Part shown: positions 21,501-29,902 of the stretch, piece by piece
Position numbering within the stretch: position 1 is the first letter of the stretch
Layout: every line of letters begins with the position of its first letter
NCBI GenBank assembly: GCA_002104945.1
Contig: MCFH01000001.1
Location: forward strand, 1,515,001-1,579,000
Reading direction: 5' to 3'
Length of the DNA stretch: 64,000 nt
From: Piromyces finnis
Taxonomy: Eukaryota > Neocallimastigomycota > Neocallimastigomycetes > Neocallimastigales > Neocallimastigaceae
Notes under the pieces: model-generated
Told to the model about the DNA's origin: nothing
Databases searched by the model: none
The model's input: only the letters and a program-made list of their open reading frames with translations
Made by a program: the position numbers and the translations under genes

Positions 21501-23061
21501 GTATAATGAAATGGAATTTGGTATCCAGAAATGTTCAACGATGGTGATTCGTCCTGAATCAATAGAAAATCAGAACAAGAGAGATCCAACATTTTACTTA
21601 GCAGGACAACCCATTCCAACTACTGATTGTTATACTTATCTTGGTGTTCCATTTGATAAGAATTTGTCCCTTAAACCAGTAATTAAAGTTCTTAATAACA
21701 AGGTTTTGAAAGGACTTTTCTCAGTCAGTAAATTCTTAAGAAATCCTAATATTCCTATTCCTTTCAAAAAACTAGTACTTAACTCTCAAGTGATTAGCAG
21801 AGTTTCATACTTTGCACCATTACTTGGATCCAACAAAGCTAGGTCTAGGATTGCTCAGAAGCATGTTAACAAAGGAATACGATGGGTTGCCGGAGTTCAT
21901 AAAGCCGTATCGTTTATATCTTTATACTCTATCTCAAAAGATTTGAATATTCCTCCATTGTCAGCCAAATGTGCGTTAGCTCAGGTTAGATGTTTTAACA
22001 AATGGAAAAACTCAAATTGTATTATCTCACACCTTGTCAATTACATTCCTAAATTTAGAAAATACACGTGGTGCAAATCAAGTAGGACACTTGAAAAAAA
22101 ACTAAAGAAGCATGGAGATGTTAAAGCAGTTAAAAACTTTTATTGGAAAGATCTCAAAGGGAATTCAATCAAAGCGCAATATTATGATGATAATAAATTT
22201 ATTGAAACTAAAGATTTTATTAAATTATGTTATGAGTACCCAGAGTTTGCCTATGGCTTCTACTGGCTATTGAAAGCAAGAAGCGGATATAAGTTGGATG
22301 CTAGAGTTGCCAAAGCTGCTAAATTTGTTGATCCAGTTTGTCCTAACTACTGTCCATGTTGCAAGTGTGGAGATCAAAGTATTAAACATTGGTTATTAGA
22401 TTGTCCAACATTTAGAGATATCCGTATTAAACATTATGATTCCATAGTCCAGCTATTAAATTTTTTCAGTCAACGTAATTCCAATAGTCCTATCAATAAT
22501 AATGAAATTGATAATATCAGTAGAGATAGCAATAACAGTAATAGTAATAGTAACAATAATAATTATAACAATAGTAATAATAACAATAGTAGTAATAGTA
22601 ATAATAGAAATAGTAATAATAACAATAGTAGTAATAGAAATAATAATATTAATAATGATAGCAATAGTGAAGATAATAATTCTAATTTAGATAGTAATTT
22701 AGTTAATGATAGTAATAGTTCTAATAATCCGGTGAATATTAATGTGTATGATTATTCTAGTGTGTGCAGTAAAATATTTAAATTCCTTCTTGGGGGAAGA
22801 AGTTTTAACAATATTAATTACAATTCAAGGGAATGGAAAGAACTTTGTAAGCGTCAGATTCAATCTGGTACTAATGAAGGAACACCATTCTTGACGGTAA
22901 CCGCGGAACTTCTAACCAAAATCATGCCTTTTGCTATTGGCCAGCAATGGTCAATGTTCAAAAGGTTTGAAGCAACATCCAAGAGCGTCAATGCTGAAGA
23001 AACAGTAAGACAGGCCAGGAGGGCCAGCGCAACCAATGGAGATCATAATTTTGTTCCATGA
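18526..23061 (+). CDS. LINE polyprotein, copy 3 (open, but endonuclease segment out of frame)
   Basis: An uninterrupted 1,511-codon frame with intact reverse transcriptase (GVRQGCPLSP, FADD) and zinc motif. Three single-base deletions relative to the other copies, near 19195, 19424 and 19435, add up to one codon. Between them about 80 residues (about 224-303) are read in another frame. The normal SWNTNGW and CFQETGNG motifs, with the catalytic Asn and Glu, are absent, while VGDFNMS and SDHKPLL remain. If real, this copy makes a reverse transcriptase without a working endonuclease. The deletions resemble those of copy 2, so an assembly error is a serious alternative. Many differences from copy 1 elsewhere are synonymous. 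One QQSV repeat is missing compared with copy 1. Confidence 0.85.
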   Translation: MSVLYIKDKNYIRRGTRSYGIPLDDIRSFFIRGIRSWSVNMLWEKLEVILEDKFNSVISVKYFQTFNDHFFLVKVHGSSKDCIKILHMLKKKLSVTSISFSARSRRNHKYTFSTLKRKILVSNKHQHSIQQSFQQSVQQSHQQSDLQQDLQQDLQQVSHHENIPDLQQTQFQSQHSTINSNSSINSANSSIVDSSSVSQPSSNSSTYSSDASSINNDDLDNNNKATILPHPSSLITFLFVLVGTLMGGIMKREIVLAISQLFSNHYFYVSKKLVMVLDRIQIILVVLLCETIDTFSRKLRISSGMRGLYLGFHNSCQASLENFSGKYIISIYTFSLWNRFKCSIGNVYMPHSHHNIYVDHAKLEVRLWLQTHSSHPSILVGDFNMSKVKLSNWLSTNGLGDWEILPLRGSTISWTRGDQSSDIDHALINSKMKDLIHSGSFINNFYPVSDHKPLLINGKIIPMEDFSNDFNVPKKILKWNRLKCIEEKESILSHNKFQILSAKFNDPNVSTDELSKEFTSTAFSIADELSITSANNVIKSSFHISQQIFNLQKIKMKLYKRFKKERIYDIDEFIKRIKIYRKLIDYIHKRCNEFRKQEYLHWIKTGCEYMKSHNPKKAWKWIKKTAKIGKDSFFIAQPIKNKNGELVVATEEQLEVWHDHFENLASDPSGVSLDLEHWYEEPMNKRFSLPMLDEWDINQDISIDEVKSAILSTPNYKASGPDGIPIEFYKALIPSSNDSNNATGNNSSGNTTSDNDAHGLNFILKLFNRIWDGDFPNSWNESSIVSIPKKGDLTDCDNYRGISLINNGIKLISKIVTTRISEYGLKNNFIRPEQFGFRKKEESISLFISIQEICRRRQLDNKETYLAFLDLRKAYDSVPIGNILHKLDCLGIRGKSLQFIKNLYLTSKANVKLDGQFSKSFDVKKGVRQGCPLSPILFNLFINDIFKECEDLGVSLGDTRCCGGLFADDIVICAPTRGCLKKMLRRVNEWALYNEMEFGIQKCSTMVIRPESIENQNKRDPTFYLAGQPIPTTDCYTYLGVPFDKNLSLKPVIKVLNNKVLKGLFSVSKFLRNPNIPIPFKKLVLNSQVISRVSYFAPLLGSNKARSRIAQKHVNKGIRWVAGVHKAVSFISLYSISKDLNIPPLSAKCALAQVRCFNKWKNSNCIISHLVNYIPKFRKYTWCKSSRTLEKKLKKHGDVKAVKNFYWKDLKGNSIKAQYYDDNKFIETKDFIKLCYEYPEFAYGFYWLLKARSGYKLDARVAKAAKFVDPVCPNYCPCCKCGDQSIKHWLLDCPTFRDIRIKHYDSIVQLLNFFSQRNSNSPINNNEIDNISRDSNNSNSNSNNNNYNNSNNNNSSNSNNRNSNNNNSSNRNNNINNDSNSEDNNSNLDSNLVNDSNSSNNPVNINVYDYSSVCSKIFKFLLGGRSFNNINYNSREWKELCKRQIQSGTNEGTPFLTVTAELLTKIMPFAIGQQWSMFKRFEATSKSVNAEETVRQARRASATNGDHNFVP

Positions 23062-23295
23062 CAAAATTTTGATCTTTGGCTCGGTGTCCCATTGGAAGTC
23101 AAATACAATTATTATACTTTAGTATGATAGTGGCTTTCTTACTTTAATTAAAATTACTAGAATACATTATACCCAATTTTTATTCATTTGTGTTTATTAA
23201 ACATATTTTTTTTTATTTTTATTTATTTTTAATTTTTTATTACATGTATTATAATTTTAATTAAATTAATAATAAAGTTTAAAATATTTGATGCC

Positions 23296-23325
<30 letters not shown>

Positions 23326-23326
<1 letters not shown>

Positions 23327-24237
23327 TGCTGAAGAAATGTTGCAAGTGTGGAGATCAAAGTATTAAACATTGGTTATTAGATTGTCCAACATTTAGAGAT
23401 ATCCGTATTAAACATTATGATTATATAGTCCATCTATTAAATTTTTTCAGTCAACGTAATTCCAATAGTCCTATCAATAATAATGAAAATGTTAATATCA
23501 GCAGAGATAGCAATAACAGTAATAGTAATAGTAATAATATTAATAATAACAATAGTAATAATAACAATAGTAGTAATAGAAATAATAATATTAGTAATGA
23601 TAGCAATAGTGATGATAATAATTCTAATTTAGATAGTAATTTAGTTGATGATAGTAATAGTTCTAATAATCCGGTGAATATTAATGTGTATGATTATTCT
23701 AGTGTGTGCAGTAAAATATTTAAATTCCTTCTTGGGGGAAGAAGTTTTAACAATATTAATTACAATTCAAGGGAATGGAAAGAACTTTGTAAGCGTCAGA
23801 TTCAATCTGGTACTAATGAAGGAACACCATTCTTGACGGTAACCGCGGAACTTCTAACCAAAATCATGCCTTTTGCTATTGGCCAGCAATGGTCAATGTT
23901 CAAAAGGTTTGAAGCAACATCCAAGAGCGTCAATGCTGAAGAAACAGTAAGACAGGCCAGGAGGGCCAGCGCAACCAATGGAGATCATAATTTTGTTCCA
24001 TGACAAAATTTTGATCTTTGGCTCGGTGTCCCATTGGAAGTCAAATACAATTATTATACTTTAGTATGATAGTGGCTTTCTTACTTTAATTAAAATTACT
24101 AGAATACATTATACCCAATTTTTATTCATTTGTGTTTATTTAAACATATTTTTTTTATTTTTATTTATTTTTAATTTTTTATTACATGTATTATAATTTT
24201 AATTAAATTAATAATAAAGTTTAAAATATTTGATGCC

Positions 24238-24268
<31 letters not shown>
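23326..24268 (+). mobile_element. 5'-truncated LINE, array unit 1
   Basis: Unit of 943 bp: the 12-mer ATGCTGAAGAAA, then LINE sequence from the zinc motif (TGTTGCAAGTGTGG) through the ORF end, 3' UTR and poly-A. The 225-codon frame opening at 23326 is a fortuitous ATG in the 12-mer fused in frame to the ORF tail. I treat it as a remnant, not a gene. Units 1 to 3 are near-identical. Confidence 0.9.
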
Positions 24269-24271
<3 letters not shown>

Positions 24272-25180
24272 CTGAAGAAATGTTGCAAGTGTGGAGATCA
24301 AAGTATTAAACATTGGTTATTAGATTGTCCAACATTTAGAGATATCCGTATTAAACATTATGATTATATAGTCCATCTATTAAATTTTTTCAGTCAACGT
24401 AATTCCAATAGTCCTATCAATAATAATGAAAATGTTAATATCAGCAGAGATAGCAATAACAGTAATAGTAATAGTAATAATATTAATAATAACAATAGTA
24501 ATAATAACAATAGTAGTAATAGAAATAATAATATTAGTAATGATAGCAATAGTGATGATAATAATTCTAATTTAGATAGTAATTTAGTTGATGATAGTAA
24601 TAGTTCTAATAATCCGGTGAATATTAATGTGTATGATTATTCTAGTGTGTGCAGTAAAATATTTAAATTCCTTCTTGGGGGAAGAAGTTTTAACAATATT
24701 AATTACAATTCAAGGGAATGGAAAGAACTTTGTAAGCGTCAGATTCAATCTGGTACTAATGAAGGAACACCATTCTTGACGGTAACCGCGGAACTTCTAA
24801 CCAAAATCATGCCTTTTGCTATTGGCCAGCAATGGTCAATGTTCAAAAGGTTTGAAGCAACATCCAAGAGCGTCAATGCTGAAGAAACAGTAAGACAGGC
24901 CAGGAGGGCCAGCGCAACCAATGGAGATCATAATTTTGTTCCATGACAAAATTTTGATCTTTGGCTCGGTGTCCCATTGGAAGTCAAATACAATTATTAT
25001 ACTTTAGTATGATAGTGGCTTTCTTACTTTAATTAAAATTACTAGAATACATTATACCCAATTTTTATTCATTTGTGTTTATTTAAACATATTTTTTTTA
25101 TTTTTATTTATTTTTAATTTTTTATTACATGTATTATAATTTTAATTAAATTAATAATAAAGTTTAAAATATTTGATGCC

Positions 25181-25210
<30 letters not shown>
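24269..25210 (+). mobile_element. 5'-truncated LINE, array unit 2
   Basis: Same structure as unit 1, 942 bp, starting with the same 12-mer and fused to the zinc-motif codons. The poly-A run lies at its 3' end. The frame opens further upstream (24230) only because poly-A reads as lysine codons. Confidence 0.9.
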
Positions 25211-25211
<1 letters not shown>

Positions 25212-26125
25212 TGCTGAAGAAATGTTGCAAGTGTGGAGATCAAAGTATTAAACATTGGTTATTAGATTGTCCAACATTTAGAGATATCCGTATTAAACAT
25301 TATGATTATATAGTCCATCTATTAAATTTTTTCAGTCAACGTAATTCCAATAGTCCTATCAATAATAATGAAAATGTTAATATCAGCAGAGATAGCAATA
25401 ACAGTAATAGTAATAGTAATAATATTAATAATAACAATAGTAATAATAACAATAGTAGTAATAGAAATAATAATATTAGTAATGATAGCAATAGTGATGA
25501 TAATAATTCTAATTTAGATAGTAATTTAGTTGATGATAGTAATAGTTCTAATAATCCGGTGAATATTAATGTGTATGATTATTCTAGTGTGTGCAGTAAA
25601 ATATTTAAATTCCTTCTTGGGGGAAGAAGTTTTAACAATATTAATTACAATTCAAGGGAATGGAAAGAACTTTGTAAGCGTCAGATTCAATCTGGTACTA
25701 ACGAAGGAACACCATTCTTGACGGTAACCGCGGAACTTCTAACCAAAATCATGCCTTTTGCTATTGGCCAGCAATGGTCAATGTTCAAAAGGTTTGAAGC
25801 AACATCCAAGAGCGTCAATGCTGAAGAAACAGTAAGACAGGCCAGGAGGGCCAGCGCAACCAATGGAGATCATAATTTTGTCCCATGATAAAATTTTGAT
25901 CTTTGGCTCGGTGTCCCATTGGAAGTCAAATACAATTATTATACTTTAGTATGATAGTGGCTTTCTTACTTTAATTAAAATTACTAGAATACATTATACC
26001 CAATTTTTATTCATTTGTGTTTATTTAAACATATTTTTTTTATTTTTATTTTTATTTTTTAATTTTTTATTACATGTATTATAATTTTAATTAAATTAAT
26101 AATAAAGTTTAAAATATTTGATGCC

Positions 26126-26162
<37 letters not shown>
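25211..26162 (+). mobile_element. 5'-truncated LINE, array unit 3
   Basis: Third unit, 952 bp, the same 12-mer and fusion point. Its ORF end has the variant GTCCCATGATAAAA instead of GTTCCATGACAAAA of units 1 and 2, and its 3' UTR is slightly longer. It is followed by the 12-mer once more and the rest of the target. Confidence 0.9.
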
Positions 26163-26165
<3 letters not shown>

Positions 26166-26488
26166 CTGAAGAAACAGTAAGACAGGCCAGGAGGGCCAGC
26201 GCAACCAATGGAGATCATAATTTTGTTCCATAAAAAAATTTTGATCTTTGGCATGGTGTCCCATTGGAAGTCAAATACAATTATTCTACTTTAGTATAAT
26301 AGTGGCTTTCTTACTTTAATTAAAATTACTAGAATACATTATACCCAATTTTTATTCATTTGTGTTTATTTAAACATATTTTTTTTATTTTTAATTTTAA
26401 TTTTTTATAGCATGTATTATAATTTTAATTAAATTAATAATAAAGTTTAAAAATATTTGATGCCGTTAAAAAAAAAAAAAAAAAAAAA
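26163..26488 (+). mobile_element. LINE 3'-end remnant (original target of the truncated insertion)
   Basis: It starts with ATGCTGAAGAAACAGTAAG, the family ORF end, and runs through a diverged 3' UTR (ATAGCATG variant, stop codon context CCATAAAA) to poly-A (26468-26488). The 12-mer ATGCTGAAGAAA at its start is the right-hand copy of the duplication found at the start of units 1 to 3. This older 3' end was therefore the integration target. Confidence 0.85.
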
Positions 26489-27099
26489 TTGGTGGAACTT
26501 TAGCTTGTGATGAGCTACAAATCGATAAGACGGAACAAAGACATTTGAATAAACAGTTCTACAGTTCATCAGGATCTCATGTTCCATAGGTAGAGGGTCT
26601 CGCGGCTTTTCTTACTAAAACAATCCCTATCATTAGTAGCTCAATGAGGCTACTTTTTGATAGGTTTAGTAAGACACCGAACGTAATCAAGAGCGCCGAC
26701 GTCGTACCGATATGGCAGAGGAACATTCCTAATGTTCCGTACACAGGGTTCAATGTTAGTATTTCCTCAAATTCGAATGAAAACATTATGAACTCATGGG
26801 AGAGTTTAGTGAACACCACACTATCATACCTGATGTTACTTCTTTTTTTTATTTCATTTAATTTATTAGGTAGGGACCAATCCTACACAGTACAAATTGC
26901 AGAGTTCATTGAACTTTTATGCAACTTTAATAATTATTTTATATTATTTTATATTTTATATTTTTATTTATATATATTTTATTATTTATTATTTATTATT
27001 TATTATATCAATATGTATTATCACCTAATATTATGTAATATCACAAATTAAATAAATAAATAAAAGATGTGTATTCTCTTCCTAGTCTAAAAAAAAAAA
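26489..27099 (+). pseudogene. X segment 1: unrecognised retroposed coding remnant
   Basis: A 611-bp stretch unlike the LINE. The first 340 bp are GC-richer and use codons rare in the neighbours (CCG, GCG, GAC, GTC). One frame runs from the left edge to about 26870 with a single in-frame TAG at 26587. It contains FLTKTIPIISSS, SADVVPIWQRNIPNVPYTGF and NENIMNSWESLV, which I cannot assign to a family. The second half is AT-rich like a host 3' UTR, with overlapping AATAAA motifs near 27048-27063 and an 11-base A-run at 27089-27099. This looks like a 5'-truncated copy of a polyadenylated transcript. The source could be cellular or a fungal RNA virus; neither is shown. Confidence 0.5.
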
Positions 27100-28020
27100 T
27101 CTTAAAAAAGAAACTTTCAGTTACCTCAATTTCCTTTTCAGCTCGTAGTAGAAGGAATCACAAATACACTTTTTCCACACTCAAACGTAAAATTTTAGTT
27201 TCTAATAAACATCAACAATCCCAGCAATAATCTGATCTTCAACAAGATCTTCAATGAGATTCCCAATATAAAAATGGTGATTCGTCCTGAATCAATAGAA
27301 AATCAGAACAAGAAAGATCCAACATTTTACTTAACAGGACAACCCATTCCAACTACTGACTGCTACACTTATCTTGGTGTTCCATTTGATAAGAATTTGT
27401 CCCTTAAACCAGTTATTAAAACTCCTAATAACAAGGTCTTGAAAGGACTTTTCTCAGTCAGTAAATTCTTAAGAAATCCTAATATTCCTATTCCCTTCAA
27501 AAAGCTAATACTTAACTCCCAAGTGATCAGCAGAGTTTCATACTTTGCACCATTACTTGGATCCAAAAAAGTTAGGTCTAGGATTGCTCCGAAGTATGTT
27601 AACAAAGGAATACAATGGGTTGTCGGAGTTCATAAAGCCGTATCGTTTATATCTCTATACTCTATCTTAAAAGATTTGAATATTCCTCCATTGATGTTTT
27701 AACAAATGGAAAAACTCAAATTGTATCATCTTACACCTTGTCAATTACATTACTAAATTTAGAAAATATACATGGTGCAAATCAAGTAGAACTCTTGGTA
27801 AAAAATTAAAGAAGCATGGAGATGTTAAAGCAGTTAAAAACTTTTATTGGAAAGATCTCAAAGGGAATTCAATCAAAGCGCAATATTATGATAATAATAA
27901 ATTTATTGAAACTAAAGATTTTATTAAATTATGTTATGAGTACCCAGAGTTTGCCTATGGCTTCTACTGGCTATTGGAAGCAAGAAGCGGATACAAGTTG
28001 GATGCTAGAGTTGCCAAAGC
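27100..28020 (+). pseudogene. Decayed, internally deleted LINE fragment
   Basis: It begins in the N-terminal ORF (KKLSVTSISFSARSRRN region) and runs about 160 bp into the Q-rich repeats. It then jumps without the endonuclease and most of the reverse transcriptase to MVIRPESIENQNK (27274), a loss of about 2.5 kb. A further deletion of about 29 bp near 27695 and several substitutions mark it as an older copy. It is repeated near-identically at 36301-37220. At about 28020 the sequence switches to young, copy-1-like sequence, a recombination joint. Confidence 0.85.
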
Positions 28021-28992
28021 TGCCAAATTTGTTGATCCAGTTTGTCCTAACTACTGTCCATGTTGCAAGTGTGGAGATCAAAGTATTAAACATTGGTTAT
28101 TAGATTGTCCAACATTTAGAGATATCCGTATTAAACATTATGATTCCATAGTCCAGCTATTAAATTTTTTCAGTCAACGTAATTCCAATAGTCCTATCAA
28201 TAATAATGAAATTGATAATATCAGTAGAGATAGTAATAACATTAATAGTAATAGTAACAATAGTAGTAATAACAATAGTAATAATAACAATAGTAATAGT
28301 AACAATAGTAATAATAACAATAGTAGTAATAGAAATAATAATATTAGTAATGATAGCAATAGTGAAGATAATAATTCTAATTTAGATAGTAATTTAGTTA
28401 ATGATAGTAATAGTTCTAATAATCCGGTGAATATTAATGTGTATGATTATTCTAGTGTGTGCAGTAAAATATTTAAATTCCTTCTTGGGGGAAGAAGTTT
28501 TAACAATATCAATTACAATTCAAGGGAATGGAAAGAACTTTGTAAGCGTCAGATTCAATCTGGTACTAATGAAGGAACACCATTCTTGACGGTAACCGCG
28601 GAACTTCTAACCAAAATCATGCCTTTTGCTATTGGCCAGCAATGGTCAATGTTCAAAAGGTTTGAAGCAACATCCAAGAGCGTCAATGCTGAAGAAACAG
28701 TAAGACAGGCCAGGAGGGCCAGCGCAACCAATGGAGATCATAATTTTGTCCCATGATAAAATTTTGATCTTTGGCTCGGTGTCCCATTGGAAGTCAAATA
28801 CAATTATTATACTTTAGTATGATAGTGGCTTTCTTACTTTAATTAAAATTACTAGAATACATTATACCCAATTTTTATTCATTTGTGTTTATTTAAACAT
28901 ATTTTTTTTTATTTTTATTTTATTTTAATTTTTATATTACATGTATTATAATTTTAATTAAATTAATAATAAAGTTTAAAATATTTGATGCC

Positions 28993-29052
<60 letters not shown>
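28021..29052 (+). mobile_element. Young LINE 3' end (copy 4) joined to the older fragment
   Basis: From the zinc motif onward this is a nearly perfect young copy ending in DHNFVP at 28756. The 3' UTR is of copy 1 type (TTTTATATTACATG) and an unusually long A-run follows (about 28996-29052). Its 5' part is the decayed fragment, so it is a chimera formed by exchange between LINE copies, not a single insertion. Its tail abuts TCAAGGGGGTCTAC, the interior of the first monomer of copy 5, so its parent had inserted in the leader of a resident element. Confidence 0.8.
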
Positions 29053-29055
<3 letters not shown>

Positions 29056-29902
29056 AGGGGGTCTACTCATGCTCATGGTACTGAGAGAGTAGAAAGAATT
29101 AAATCCAAGTATTGCGCAATGGATGCTTGGTGCCCTCTTAGGAACGTGCCTTCATTTATTTATTAATGGAGTTTATCAAGGGGGTCTACTCATGCTCATG
29201 GTACTGAGAGAGTAGAAAGAATTAAATCCAAGCATTGCGCAATGGATGCTTGGTTAGTCTTTAAGGGAAAATTATTAGGACTAAGCTCATGGTACTGAGC
29301 GATTAAAAAACATTTTATTCATCGAATTTAAGTATTTGATGAATAAGTTGAATGTTTGATACTCAGGTAAGTTTGTATAGTATTTAATTAGAAGAGTAAT
29401 ACATTTTGTTGCTGTATTTTTTTTTTTTATTCATGTATTCATGTAGTACTACTCTTCTCTTGTAAGAATCCAATGTAGTCAACTTTAGCATTTGCATTGT
29501 ATTTTTATATTCATGTAGCTATTGTTGTATTGTTTCTTGTAAGAGACTGATTCACTCTACATCATGTAAAAATACTATTCACAAGCTTTCTGGTGTCGAC
29601 ATTCTTGATTCAAATTTTTTACCAATTTAAATATTTAATGAAAAGTAAAGTCAAACAATTTTAGTGTCAAAAAGCGAATCGAATTTACTAACAACAAACC
29701 AAAACTAGAATTTTTAAAGAAAATTTACAACTAGAATTCAAAAAAAAAAAGAAACTTTAAACAAAGCATCGTAACAATTTTTGTTCTATCCAGTACTTTT
29801 AAGAAGAGAGAGAGAGACAGATTTTTTTCCATATACGTTATATTTGTAATTTTTATTAGTATTTATTTTATATTCAATATTTTTTAATTAGAATTTATTA
29901 TC

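Larger units (their letters stand above)
17697..23325 (+). mobile_element. LINE copy 3, main body
   Basis: Remainder of copy 3 after the copy 2 insertion: the end of monomer 1 (variant ATGAAGAGTAAAAG), monomer 2, leader, ORF 18526-23061, 3' UTR and poly-A (about 23299-23325). Its 3' flank is ATGCTGAAGAAA, a piece of the family's own ORF end. Its 5' flank at 6239 shows no matching duplication, so either recombination removed it or the left flank was exchanged. Confidence 0.88.

Noticed and set aside
23326-25888. Three separate 225-238 codon genes
   Set aside because: The ATG belongs to a 12-bp target duplication fused by chance in frame to a truncated LINE ORF; no leader or promoter precedes them.
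28174-28359. Leucine-rich antisense frame
   Set aside because: It is the reverse complement of AAT/AGT codons of the Asn/Ser linker.
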